DNA of 64,000 nucleotides from Pantoea sp. GD03673 (GTDB lineage Bacteria; Pseudomonadota; Gammaproteobacteria; Enterobacterales; Enterobacteriaceae). Of this stretch, positions 35,871-45,232 are shown piece by piece (within the stretch, counting starts at the first letter, position 1; each line of letters starts with the position of its first letter). Where the stretch lies: contig NZ_JAOCKJ010000005.1 in assembly GCF_029844725.1 (NCBI RefSeq), positions 310,001 to 374,000 of the forward strand, read 5' to 3'. The notes beneath the pieces are model-generated. The model did not search any database, had not been told where the DNA came from, and saw nothing but the letters and a program-made list of their open reading frames with translations. The position numbers and the translations under genes were made by a program.

Positions 35871-37435
35871 CAGTCAGTCACCCTTCCTTTTACCGCAAAC
35901 AGTCCCTGCGGACGTTTCTGAATAAACAGCACGATAATGACCAGAATCAGGATCTTACCCAGCACGGCACCTATCTGCGGCTCCAGCACTTTGTTCAGAA
36001 TCCCCAGGCTGAATGCGGCAACCACGGTGCCTGCCAGCTGACCGACGCCGCCCAGAACCACCACCAGGAACGAGTCGATGATGTAGCCCTGACCCAGCTC
36101 CGGTCCGACGTTACCCAGCTGCGACAGCGCCACGCCGCCCAGCCCGGCGATGCCGGAGCCGAGGCCAAACGCCAGCATATCGACGCGGCCGGTCGGCACG
36201 CCGCAGCACTCCGCCATCGCGCGGTTCTGGGTAACGGCGCGCACGTTCATGCCCAGACGGGTGCGGTTCAGCAGCAGCCAGGTGAGCGCCAGCACAAACA
36301 CCACAAACAGGATCACCGCGATGCGGTTCCACGGCAGCACCAGATTGGGCAGCAGTTGTAAGCCCCCGGAGAGCCACGACGGGTTTGCCACCTCCAGGTT
36401 TTGCGCCCCGAACAGCACCCGCACCAGCTGGATCAGCATCAGGCTGATCCCCCAGGTGGCGAGCAGCGTCTCCAGTGGACGGCCATACAGATGGCGGATC
36501 ACCGTGCGCTCCAGCGCCATGCCGATGGCGGCGGTGACCAGAAAAGCGACCGGCAGCGCCAGCAGCGGATACCAGGCTAAAGAGTCCGGTGCAAACTGCT
36601 GAAACAGGCTCTGAACCCACCAGGTCGCGTATGCGCCGAGCATCAGCATTTCGCCGTGCGCCATGTTGATGACGCCGAGCAGGCCATAGGTGATCGCCAG
36701 GCCCAGCGCGGCCAGCAGCAGAATTGAGCCCAGCGACAGGCCGCTGAAGGCCTGGCCCAGCAGATCACCCCACATCAGCCGCTTCTGAATCTGTTGCAGG
36801 CTGTCCGCCGCTGCTGCCCGCACCGTGGCGTCCGGCTCGTTCGCCGTCTGGGTCAGGCGTTGCAGGCTGGCCTGAGTATTGGGATCGCTGGACTCACCCA
36901 GCAGTTTCACCGCCCGCAGGCGCACCATCGGCTCGCCATCCGCCAGTTGCAGGTTCGCCAGCGCCAGCGCTAAGGCGGCATGCACCCCGCTATCCTGCTC
37001 GGCGGCCAGACGCTGCTCCAGCAGCGGCAGCTGGTCGGCGACGCCCTCATTTTGCAGCTGCTGCGCCGCACGCAGACGCAGGGCCGCATTGCTGCTAACC
37101 AGCTGGTGGGCGGCCAGCGCGTTGTTAATCAGCACGCGCAGACGATTGTTCATAAACAGCTTTTTCAGGTTTCCCGTGGGCTGCGACACGGCGTCCAGCG
37201 GCTGCAGCGTCGTACCCTGCTGGCTGAACGGCTGTTTGTTCTGGTCGATGACCACGGTTTCGGCCTTCAGCGCTTCCAGCAGCGGCAGGCGATGACTGTC
37301 CGGCGCGGCGGCCCACTGTTGCAGCAGCGTAGCCTGCTGGCTGCGGCTGGCGGCCGCAAAGTCAGCCGCCGGTCCGGCGCTGGCCAGCAGCGGCATCAGC
37401 AGGAGCAGGCTGAAAAAACAGCGACATAGATTCAT
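35870..37435 (-). CDS. urtB: Urea ABC transporter permease UrtB
   Basis: A 521-residue LivH-type permease. It has a signal peptide (residues ~1-21, 'FFSLLLLMPLLASAGPA'), then a ~210-residue periplasmic helical repeat region typical of proteobacterial UrtB ('LRLRAAQQLQNEGVADQLPL'), then a membrane domain from ~235 with 'GLAITYGLLGVINMAHGE'. ATG 37435 was chosen over 37501 because it begins the signal peptide. A hairpin separates it from urtA. Confidence 0.92.
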   Translation of the reverse strand: MNLCRCFFSLLLLMPLLASAGPAADFAAASRSQQATLLQQWAAAPDSHRLPLLEALKAETVVIDQNKQPFSQQGTTLQPLDAVSQPTGNLKKLFMNNRLRVLINNALAAHQLVSSNAALRLRAAQQLQNEGVADQLPLLEQRLAAEQDSGVHAALALALANLQLADGEPMVRLRAVKLLGESSDPNTQASLQRLTQTANEPDATVRAAAADSLQQIQKRLMWGDLLGQAFSGLSLGSILLLAALGLAITYGLLGVINMAHGEMLMLGAYATWWVQSLFQQFAPDSLAWYPLLALPVAFLVTAAIGMALERTVIRHLYGRPLETLLATWGISLMLIQLVRVLFGAQNLEVANPSWLSGGLQLLPNLVLPWNRIAVILFVVFVLALTWLLLNRTRLGMNVRAVTQNRAMAECCGVPTGRVDMLAFGLGSGIAGLGGVALSQLGNVGPELGQGYIIDSFLVVVLGGVGQLAGTVVAAFSLGILNKVLEPQIGAVLGKILILVIIVLFIQKRPQGLFAVKGRVTD

Positions 37436-37460
37436 TAAGAGAGCCTCGTTTGGGGAGGTC

Positions 37461-37491
37461 AGCACGGCAGCCCGATAACGGCTGCCGTGCT
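37461..37491. repeat. Intercistronic hairpin between urtA and urtB
   Basis: Perfect 12-bp stem AGCACGGCAGCC / GGCTGCCGTGCT with a 7-base loop CGATAAC. It sits 3' of the binding-protein gene, where such hairpins commonly protect the upstream message and raise its level over the permease. Confidence 0.7.
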
Positions 37492-37537
37492 GCCGCTTCA
37501 CAGCGGATGACGCTGCGTATCGATCAGCAACACACGC

Positions 37538-38809
37538 TTACTGCGCGGTTTTTACCGGGTGATCGGGCTTTTTGTCGTTACCGGCAATGTACGGGCTCCA
37601 CGGCTGCGCACGCACCGGCTTGTCGGTCTGCCACACCACGCTGAACTGGCCGTTCTCTTCCACTTCGCCAATCATCACGGGCTTATGCAGATGGTGATTG
37701 GTTTTGTCCATGGTGAGGGTAAAGCCGTCCGGCGCGTTGAAGGTTTGACCGGCCATCGCGGCCCGCACTTTGTCCACGTCTGTCGTGCCCGCTTTTTCTA
37801 CCGCCTGCGCCCACATATGGATGCCGACCCAGGTCGCTTCCATCGGATCGTTGGTGACGACGGTAGCGGCGTTCGGCAGGTTGTGTGCTTTGGCGTAAGC
37901 GCGGTAGTCAGCTACGAATTTCGCGTTGGTCGGGTTATCGATCGACTCGAAATAGTTCCAGGCGGCTAACTGACCGACCAGCGGTTTGGTATCAATGCCG
38001 CGTAGCTCCTCTTCACCCACCGAGAAGGCGACCACCGGAATGTCGGTGGCTTTGATGCCCTGGTTCGCCAGCTCTTTGTAGAACGGCACGTTAGAGTCGC
38101 CGTTGATGGTCGAGACCACCGCCGTTTTGCCGCCAGCCGCAAATTTCTTGATGTTCGACACGATGGTCTGGTAGTCGCTGTAACCAAACGGCGTGTAAAC
38201 CTCTTCGATATCTTTGTCCGCCACGCCTTTGCTGTGCAGGAAGGCGCGCAGGATCTTATTGGTGGTGCGCGGGTAGACGTAGTCGGTGCCCAGCAGGAAG
38301 AAGCGTTTCGCGCTGCCGCCATCTTCGCTCATCAGATATTCCACCGCCGGAATCGCCTGCTGGTTAGGTGCCGCGCCGGTGTAAAAGACGTTAGGCGACA
38401 TCTCTTCCCCCTCATACTGCACCGGATAGAACAGCAGGCCGTTCAGCTCTTCAAACACCGGCAGCACCGATTTGCGTGACACCGAGGTCCAGCAGCCAAA
38501 CACCACTGCCGCTTTGTCCTGGGTCAGCAGTTGCCGCGCTTTCTCGGCAAACAGCGGCCAGTTAGAGGCGGGATCGACCACCACCGGCTCCAGTTTTTTC
38601 CCCAGCACGCCTCCTTTGGCGTTGATCTCATCAATGGTCATCAGCGCCACATCTTTCAGCGGCGTTTCAGAAATCGCCATCGTGCCGGAGAGCGAATGCA
38701 TGATCCCCACTTTGATGGTGTCAGCCGCCTGCGCACTCCAGGCGAAACCCATACTGACAACGGTAGCGGAGAGCGCGAAAGCCTTGATCAACGAACGTCT
38801 TTTCATCAT
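37538..38809 (-). CDS. urtA: Urea ABC transporter binding protein UrtA
   Basis: A 423-residue periplasmic urea-binding protein of the amide-binding (AmiC/FmdD) type. Signal peptide residues ~1-28, cut after 'SAQA-ADTI'. Family blocks: 'VGIMHSLSGTMAISETPLK', 'VFGCWTSVSRKSVLPVFEE' and 'LLFYPVQYEGEEMSPNVFY'. The next genes encode its membrane partners. Upstream it follows the gntR gene by 24 bp. Confidence 0.95.
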   Translation of the reverse strand: MMKRRSLIKAFALSATVVSMGFAWSAQAADTIKVGIMHSLSGTMAISETPLKDVALMTIDEINAKGGVLGKKLEPVVVDPASNWPLFAEKARQLLTQDKAAVVFGCWTSVSRKSVLPVFEELNGLLFYPVQYEGEEMSPNVFYTGAAPNQQAIPAVEYLMSEDGGSAKRFFLLGTDYVYPRTTNKILRAFLHSKGVADKDIEEVYTPFGYSDYQTIVSNIKKFAAGGKTAVVSTINGDSNVPFYKELANQGIKATDIPVVAFSVGEEELRGIDTKPLVGQLAAWNYFESIDNPTNAKFVADYRAYAKAHNLPNAATVVTNDPMEATWVGIHMWAQAVEKAGTTDVDKVRAAMAGQTFNAPDGFTLTMDKTNHHLHKPVMIGEVEENGQFSVVWQTDKPVRAQPWSPYIAGNDKKPDHPVKTAQ

Positions 38810-38833
38810 TTAAACCCCTGAGTGGTTGTTATG

Positions 38834-39535
38834 TTATTCGGTGAGCTGGAGCCGGGCCTGCTGGAGGCGGTGCAGGGTGATCTTTCTGACCTCCGCCTTA
38901 CTGACGGCGATGTGATCGGTCAGCATGCGTTGCGCCTCGCCGGTCTGCTGCTGAAAAATGGCCTGTAAAATCTGTGCATGTTCCTGATAGGTGGCACAGA
39001 CGCGGTCATCACGGGTGAAGTCGAGCCGACGGATAATGCGTATCTTCTCCGTGAGCTCGGCGTGAATGCGCGCCATCTCCGGGTTGCCCGCCGCCGCCAC
39101 CAGCGTCATGTGAAACGCCTCGTCATGCTGTGATACCACCAGCCCTTCGGTGAGCGCCCCGGCCTCACACCAGAACTGATTCAGTTCGCTGAGCAGGGCG
39201 GCACACTGCTCAGCTGGCAGGGCGCAGAGGCGTTTAACCGCTTCGCACTCCAGCACAGTGCGCAGGTCATACAGCGATTCGAACCAGGCGAAATCGAAGT
39301 TTTTGATCTGCCAGCCGCTGCGGAACCAGACTTCAACAAAGCCTTCGCGCTCCAGCCGGAACAGCGCCTGACGCACCGGGGTGCGGCTGACCGCCATCCG
39401 TCCGGCGATTTCGCTTTCGCTGAAGCGATCGCCCGGCATCAGGCGAAAGGCGAAAATATCGGCCTTCAGCGCCTGATAGACCCGTTCAGCCAGGGCTTCC
39501 GGGCGCGCTTTAGGGGAGTGAGGTTGCGTTGTCAT
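38834..39535 (-). CDS. GntR-family (FCD) regulator of the urea operon
   Basis: A 233-residue regulator with a winged HTH at residues ~15-80 ('FSESEIAGRMAVSRTPVRQA') and a C-terminal all-helical FCD ligand domain with the metal-binding type residues ('HDEAFHMTLVAAAGN', 'EHAQILQAI'). It lies between uca and urtA in the operon it presumably controls; the palindrome at 44967-44996 is a good candidate target. The ligand could be urea, allophanate or ammonium-related; unknown. Confidence 0.87.
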   Translation of the reverse strand: MTTQPHSPKARPEALAERVYQALKADIFAFRLMPGDRFSESEIAGRMAVSRTPVRQALFRLEREGFVEVWFRSGWQIKNFDFAWFESLYDLRTVLECEAVKRLCALPAEQCAALLSELNQFWCEAGALTEGLVVSQHDEAFHMTLVAAAGNPEMARIHAELTEKIRIIRRLDFTRDDRVCATYQEHAQILQAIFQQQTGEAQRMLTDHIAVSKAEVRKITLHRLQQARLQLTE

Positions 39536-39544
39536 TGCTGCTCC

Positions 39545-42500
39545 TTATTCCAGCCACAGCAGGTTATCGCCAGGACTGACCGGCCGTCCTGCCTGGCAGG
39601 CAATCCGCGTCACCCGACCGGCCTGCGGCGCGACAATTGCCAGCTCCATCTTCATCGCCTCGACGATGATCAGCGTCTGTCCGGCGCTGACCGCATCGCC
39701 CGGCTGCACCAGCACTTTCCAGATGTTGCCATTGAGGTCAGCCTGCACCGCCAGCCCGTTTTCCTGCTCGTCGCTGACGCTGACGGATGCGTCATCAGCC
39801 TGCGGCGCGTTCTGTTCCTCCTGTGCCCATAGCTGCACCTCCTGTTCAAAGGCGGTCGCCTGACGCTGGCGGAACTCCGCGATCTCAGCGGCATGTTCGG
39901 TAAGGAACTGCTGGTGGGCGGCAAAATCAAACAGGGTCTCTTCAATGCGCAGGCTGGCGCGGCCTTCACGGAAATCTTCACGCAGCTGGTTCAGTTCGGT
40001 TTCGCTCACCGGATAGAAGCGCACCTGATCGAAGAAGCGCAGCAGCCACGGCGCATCGGCCGCGAACTGCGGATTTTTCAGGAAGGTGTTCCAGATAGGC
40101 AGCGTACGGCCCACCAGCTGATAGCCGCCGGGGGAATCCATACCGTAGATGCACATGTACATGCCACCGATGCCGACCGTGCCTTCGGCGGTGAAGGTGC
40201 GTGCCGGACTGTATTTGGAACTCAGCAGGCGATGGCGCGGATCGATCGGCACCGCGCAGGGTGCGCCGAGGTAAACATCGCCCAGACCCAGCACCAGATA
40301 GCTGGCGCTGAACAGGGTGTCGCGCACCTGCTCGCGGCTGCTCAGGCCATTAATGCGCTGGATAAAGTCCACGTTGTTCGGCAGCCACGGCGCGCTGGCA
40401 CGTACCGTTTCCTGATAGCGGCTGACCGCCCCCAGCGTGGCGCTGTCTTCAAACGCCATCGGCATCCACACAACGCGGGAGGGCACTTTCAGCGTGCTGA
40501 CGTCGCCCAGCGTTGCCTCCAGCGCCAGTAACAGCGACATCAGGGCAGACTGATTAATGATGCGGCTGTCGTAGCGCACCTGCAGTGAGCGCACACCCGG
40601 CGACAGCTCCTCAACGCCGGGCTCCGCCTGCACCGTCAGCGCATTCATCAGCAGGTGTACGCGCAGACGCAGTGCCAGATCCAGCACGTTGTCGCCATAC
40701 TCAATCAGCACATATTTGTCGCCAGCCTGGCGATAGACCACTTTTGGCGTGCTGTCGGTAGCCTCAATGGCGGCCAGAATCGTGGCGGAGCCGTGGGCGG
40801 TTTCGGCCAGAGACGGCACGGCAAACGTCGGCGGATGCTCCGGCCGCAGGGTCTCAATCAGATGCATCTGCGCTTTTTCCCGCGCCAGCGCATCGTCTGC
40901 GGTAATCGGGTGGAAGCGGATAGTGTCGCCAGGTTTGACCTGGCCCACTTTCCACAGCTCGGCTTTGGCGATGGTCACAGGACAGACAAAGCCGCCGAGG
41001 CTGGGGCCATCGTGCGTCAGGATCACCGGGAAGTCGCCGGTAAAATTGACTGCACCGATGGCATATTCACAGTCGTGAACGTTGGAGGGATGCAGGCCCG
41101 CTTCGCCGCCGTTGGCGCGGGTCCAGGTTGGTTTCGGACCCACCAGCCGCACGCCAAGGCGGTTGGAGTTGTAGTGAACCTGCCAGTCACTGGCAAAGAA
41201 CGCGTCGATGGCGGCCTGGGTGAAGAAGTCCGGTGCGCCGTGCGGGCCGTAGAGTACGCCGATGCGCCATTCGCTGCCGTAGTGCGGAATCAGCGCCGCA
41301 TCCAGCGGCTGCGGGTCGCTGACCGGTGCTGGCGTGGTGCAGGCAGCCCGTTCAGGCTGTGAAATCGGTAGCATATCGGCCACCCGCAGGGTACGCCCGG
41401 CGTGACCGCCGAACTGGCCCAGCGAGAAGGTGCTGCGGCTGCCCAGATATTCCGGCACGTCGAAGCCGTTGCGCACGGCCAGATAGCTGCGGCAGCCCTG
41501 CCGGGCACGTCCCAGCGTCAGGGTCTGCCCCGCCTTGACCGCCAGCGGCTGCCAGTAGCTGACCGGTTCACCATCAAGCGTGGCGTCGCAGTCCGCGCCG
41601 GTCAGCGCCAGAATGGCATCACAGTGGAAACGCAGCGTCGGCCCCTGCAGGGTAAACTCCAGGCCCGCTGCTGTGTCATGGTTACCGACGATGCGGTTCG
41701 CCAGCCGGAATGCGAAGTCATCCATCGGGCCGGAAGGCGGCACACCGATATCCCAGTAGCCGAGGCGGCCAGGATAGTCCTGAACCGAACTGAAGGTGCC
41801 GGGTTGCAGCACTTCCACCACGGCGGCGGCGGGCACCACGCTGTCGAGGTAGCGCGTCCAGACGTTGCCACTGTGAAACGCGTCGCTGCGGGTGATCTGG
41901 CGCAGGTAGTCGAGGTTGGTAGCAATGCCATGCAACTGCGTGGCATCCAGCGCCTGATGCAGTTTTTCCAGCGCCGCCTCGCGGGTGTCGGCCTGCACAA
42001 TCAGCTTGGCGATCATCGGGTCGTAGAAGCTGGAGACCTCGCTGCCGGTTTCGATCCCGCTGTCGATCCGCACGCCATCAGGGAAGGAGACGCCGGTGAG
42101 CAGGCCGGGGCTGGGCTGAAAGTTTTTCAGCGGATCTTCTGCGTAAAGCCGGACTTCGATGGCCGCGCCCTGTGGAGCCTGCTGCAGACGCGACCAGTCC
42201 ACCGCATCGCCCGCCGCTACCTGCAACATGCACTCCACCAGATCGAGTCCGGTGACGCATTCGGTAACCGGATGCTCCACCTGCAGGCGGGTGTTCACTT
42301 CCAGGAAATAAAAGGCCTGCTGGCTGACGTCGTAGATGTACTCCACGGTGCCTGCGCTGCGGTAGTTCACCCGCTCGCCGAGCCGCACCGCCGAGGCGAG
42401 CAGGGCGTCGCGGGTTGCCTGCGACAGACCGGGTGCAGGCGTCTCTTCCACGACTTTCTGATTGCGGCGCTGCAGGGAGCAGTCGCGTTCGCCCAGCGCC

Positions 42501-43162
42501 ACCACGGTGCCGTTACCGTCACCAAAAATCTGCACTTCAACGTGGCGGGCGCGATCGATACAGCGCTCCAGAAACACGCCCGCATCACTGAAGAACTGTT
42601 CACCCAGACGGCGCACGCTCTCCCAGGCGCTGGCGAGCGCCCCGGCGTCGGCGCAGCGCGTCAGGCCAATGCCGCCCCCTCCTGCGGTGCTTTTCAGCAT
42701 CACCGGATAGCCAATTTCATCGGCAGCCTGCAACGCCTCCTCCAGTGAGGCAAGCAGCGGTGTGCCTGGCGTCATCGGGACACCTGCACTGGCTGCCAGC
42801 TCACGGGCGCGGTGCTTCAGGCCGAATTCACCAATCTGCTGCGCGGTCGGGCCGACAAACACGATACCCGCCGCGTCACAGGCCTCGGCAAAGGCCTGGC
42901 TTTCCGACAGAAAACCGTAGCCCGGCCAGATCGCCTGTGCGCCGCTCTGCTGAGCCGCCGCCAGAATCCTGTCGATACGCAGATAGCTGTCGCTGGCTTT
43001 GTCGCCGCCCAGCGCGATAGCGACATCTGCCTGTTTAACGTGCTGCGCGTTGCGGTCAGCATCAGAGTAGACCGCGACGCTTTTCACGCCGAGGCGCTTC
43101 AGGGTCCGAATGGCGCGGCAGGCAATTTCGCCGCGGTTGGCAATCAGTACGGTGGTGAACAT
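39545..43162 (-). CDS. uca: Urea carboxylase
   Basis: A 1205-residue biotin enzyme that makes allophanate from urea, bicarbonate and ATP. The biotin carboxylase domain fills residues 1-450 ('LIANRGEIACRAIRTLKRLG', 'KSTAGGGGIGL'), then the two carboxyltransferase halves of the KipA/AHS2 and KipI/AHS1 type (~470-1000), and a C-terminal biotinyl domain with 'VEAMKMELAIV' near residue 1165. It lies 2 bp after atzF. A guanidine carboxylase would look similar, but the carboxyguanidine deiminase genes that accompany those are absent. Confidence 0.94.
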   Translation of the reverse strand: MFTTVLIANRGEIACRAIRTLKRLGVKSVAVYSDADRNAQHVKQADVAIALGGDKASDSYLRIDRILAAAQQSGAQAIWPGYGFLSESQAFAEACDAAGIVFVGPTAQQIGEFGLKHRARELAASAGVPMTPGTPLLASLEEALQAADEIGYPVMLKSTAGGGGIGLTRCADAGALASAWESVRRLGEQFFSDAGVFLERCIDRARHVEVQIFGDGNGTVVALGERDCSLQRRNQKVVEETPAPGLSQATRDALLASAVRLGERVNYRSAGTVEYIYDVSQQAFYFLEVNTRLQVEHPVTECVTGLDLVECMLQVAAGDAVDWSRLQQAPQGAAIEVRLYAEDPLKNFQPSPGLLTGVSFPDGVRIDSGIETGSEVSSFYDPMIAKLIVQADTREAALEKLHQALDATQLHGIATNLDYLRQITRSDAFHSGNVWTRYLDSVVPAAAVVEVLQPGTFSSVQDYPGRLGYWDIGVPPSGPMDDFAFRLANRIVGNHDTAAGLEFTLQGPTLRFHCDAILALTGADCDATLDGEPVSYWQPLAVKAGQTLTLGRARQGCRSYLAVRNGFDVPEYLGSRSTFSLGQFGGHAGRTLRVADMLPISQPERAACTTPAPVSDPQPLDAALIPHYGSEWRIGVLYGPHGAPDFFTQAAIDAFFASDWQVHYNSNRLGVRLVGPKPTWTRANGGEAGLHPSNVHDCEYAIGAVNFTGDFPVILTHDGPSLGGFVCPVTIAKAELWKVGQVKPGDTIRFHPITADDALAREKAQMHLIETLRPEHPPTFAVPSLAETAHGSATILAAIEATDSTPKVVYRQAGDKYVLIEYGDNVLDLALRLRVHLLMNALTVQAEPGVEELSPGVRSLQVRYDSRIINQSALMSLLLALEATLGDVSTLKVPSRVVWMPMAFEDSATLGAVSRYQETVRASAPWLPNNVDFIQRINGLSSREQVRDTLFSASYLVLGLGDVYLGAPCAVPIDPRHRLLSSKYSPARTFTAEGTVGIGGMYMCIYGMDSPGGYQLVGRTLPIWNTFLKNPQFAADAPWLLRFFDQVRFYPVSETELNQLREDFREGRASLRIEETLFDFAAHQQFLTEHAAEIAEFRQRQATAFEQEVQLWAQEEQNAPQADDASVSVSDEQENGLAVQADLNGNIWKVLVQPGDAVSAGQTLIIVEAMKMELAIVAPQAGRVTRIACQAGRPVSPGDNLLWLE

Positions 43163-43164
43163 GA

Positions 43165-44961
43165 TCAGTGACTCCCCTGTGATGCCAGCCAGTTGCGCCA
43201 GCCGCCCGTTTCAGTAATTTCCAGCGCGTTTTTCAGCGCCGCACCTTCGCAGATAAAACCTTTCACCACCCGGCCATCAGCCAGCGTCAGGCTGCCGATA
43301 CCCAGCGGGGCGGGGATCTCTGCCACAAACTCGCCAAAACGTGCGACCGGGATATCCCATAGTTCTACGGTGATGGCCGCCCCCTGTTCGTCCCGCATCA
43401 GGCCAGGCTTTTTGATCGCCCCTTCCAGCAGGGCGAACAGGCGATAGTGTGGCGCGGTCTGCGTCTCTTCGACCCGGACGGCATTGCGTTCGGTGAGCTG
43501 GAAATTCAGCGGCATGCCGGTGAGATGTGCGCCCACTACCGCCAGCCGGACATGGTCGGGCGAGGCGGGCAGGCGGGTGCGCCGGGCGGGGCAGGGCTGA
43601 CCGGTCGCGCCCAGCGGCAGGGCGAGCTGCTGCTGCCAGCGAAGACCAAATTCAGCCAGCGCCCGATCGTGCCAGGCCGGTGCAATCAGCGTGATGCCCG
43701 CCGGGAGATCGTCGTTGCGGAACGGCCCCGGCAGCGCCAGCGCAGAGAGGTCGGCAAGATTGGTGAAGTTGGTGTAGATGCCGAAGTGCGAGTTGTAGAG
43801 AATCGGCTCCTGCTTCATCTCCTCCAGGGTATGGATGGTGGGCGAGGTCGGCACCACCAGCGCGTCGAACTGCGCCAGCGTTTGCTGAATCTGGCGCGTC
43901 AGGTCGGCCCGCAGATACTCTGCCTGATAAGCATCAACCGCGCTGTATTTCAGGCCGCTGGCGATGATCTCGTGTACCACCGGGTCCATCTCCGCAGGCT
44001 GGTCAAGCATCCCGCCCACGGCTGCGGTGCGTTCGGCGACCCAGGCGCCGTAATAGAGCTGCTCAGCCAGCCTGCGGAACGGTGTGAAGTCGATGGGGTG
44101 CAGCGTCGCGCCGCCCGCCTGCAAGGCCTCCAGTGCCTGATCCCAGGCCGCTTCGGCTGCGGCGTCATCAAAAAATTCCGGGTTCACCGGAATAGCAAAA
44201 TGGGGATGCGCGGGCAGGCTGGCCGGTGCGGTGCGCGGATTGATGCGCGAGTAAGCGTCACCGGCATCATAGCCTCCCATGATGCTGGCGACGTTAAACG
44301 CATCTTCTGCCGTCAGCGCAAACACCGAAAGGGTGTCGTTGAGGCGGCAGGCGGGCACGACGCCGCGCGCTGAGAACCAGCCTTTTGTCGGCTTCAGCCC
44401 GACAATATTGTTAAAGCCTGCCGGAACACGGCCCGATCCGGCGGTATCGGTGCCCAGTGAAAAGGCGACCAGACCCCGTGCCAGTACCGACGCAGAGCCG
44501 GAACTGGAGCCGCCACTGACATAATCGGCATCAAAGGTGTTACTGACCGCACCAAAAGGCGAGCGGGTACCCACCAGACCGGTGGCGAACTGATCGAGGT
44601 TGGTTTTGCCGATGACGACTGCGCCAGCGGCTTTCAGCCTGGCGACGGCAACCGCGTCTTCGCTGGCGGTATAGGTAAAGGCGGGGCAGGCGGCGCTGGT
44701 GGGCCAGCCTGCCACATCAATGTTGTCTTTGACCGCGAACGGCACACCAAAAAGCGGCAACGAGCCGGGATCGCGCTGATAGGCCGCCAGCAACGGCGCA
44801 ATCTGTGCCGCTAACTGCGCCGGTGTCGCCAGATAGATCCAGGCATTATCGTCGGTGTTAAGCGCTGCAAGATGGGCGCTCAGCAGTGAGGTGATCTGTT
44901 GCGGAGCCTGCTGATAGCGTTGCTGCCAGTCGGGAAGGGTCAGGCCGAAGGTAGAAGTCAT
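43165..44961 (-). CDS. atzF: Allophanate hydrolase
   Basis: Hydrolyses allophanate to ammonium and CO2, the second half of the urea amidolyase pathway. The 598-residue protein has an amidase-signature domain with the Ser-cisSer-Lys triad in 'FAVKDNIDVAGWPT', 'GGSSSGSASVLARG' and 'GTDTAGSGRVPAG', and a C-terminal ~130-residue domain ('LFALLEGAIKKPGLMRDEQG') typical of AtzF-type enzymes. It is the first gene of the eight-gene operon. In yeast the two activities are fused; here they are separate neighbours. Confidence 0.94.
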   Translation of the reverse strand: MTSTFGLTLPDWQQRYQQAPQQITSLLSAHLAALNTDDNAWIYLATPAQLAAQIAPLLAAYQRDPGSLPLFGVPFAVKDNIDVAGWPTSAACPAFTYTASEDAVAVARLKAAGAVVIGKTNLDQFATGLVGTRSPFGAVSNTFDADYVSGGSSSGSASVLARGLVAFSLGTDTAGSGRVPAGFNNIVGLKPTKGWFSARGVVPACRLNDTLSVFALTAEDAFNVASIMGGYDAGDAYSRINPRTAPASLPAHPHFAIPVNPEFFDDAAAEAAWDQALEALQAGGATLHPIDFTPFRRLAEQLYYGAWVAERTAAVGGMLDQPAEMDPVVHEIIASGLKYSAVDAYQAEYLRADLTRQIQQTLAQFDALVVPTSPTIHTLEEMKQEPILYNSHFGIYTNFTNLADLSALALPGPFRNDDLPAGITLIAPAWHDRALAEFGLRWQQQLALPLGATGQPCPARRTRLPASPDHVRLAVVGAHLTGMPLNFQLTERNAVRVEETQTAPHYRLFALLEGAIKKPGLMRDEQGAAITVELWDIPVARFGEFVAEIPAPLGIGSLTLADGRVVKGFICEGAALKNALEITETGGWRNWLASQGSH

Positions 44962-44966
44962 AGAAA

Positions 44967-44996
44967 GAATTCCAGCTGGTATACAAGATGGAATTC
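44967..44996. promoter_or_regulatory. 30-bp operator-like palindrome before atzF
   Basis: Arms GAATTCCA (44967-44974) and TGGAATTC (44989-44996) flank a core TGGTATACAA whose GTATAC is centred on the same point; 13 of 15 pairs match. The core resembles sites of FCD-type GntR regulators. It lies only 6 bp upstream of the atzF start. Confidence 0.65.
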
Positions 44997-45232
44997 AACA
45001 GAGCAAAGGCTGTGCCATTTTTTTAACGCGATGATTCAACAGTTTAATGCGTTCAGCGATAAGATTTTCTGATGATAATCTGCACAATCACGGCGCGCAC
45101 GCTGTGCGATGACGGTGCGTTTACTCTCTCTGTGCGTAAATTTTGTGAAGAACATGGCAAGAGTCCGGTGGCCCGGTTAGCATGAAAGACTGTCTGGCAA
45201 CCCGCCGGCGCCCAGCAACAGAGGAGATTTAC

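Noticed and set aside
41402..42748. Plus-strand frame of 448 codons inside urea carboxylase
   Set aside because: Complete antisense to conserved biotin carboxylase domains; no homology recognised and composition typical of a shadow frame.
44962..45232. Guanidine riboswitch before the urea carboxylase operon
   Set aside because: Only a short leader is available, no guanidine-I motif was seen and no carboxyguanidine deiminase genes are present, so urea is the better substrate.
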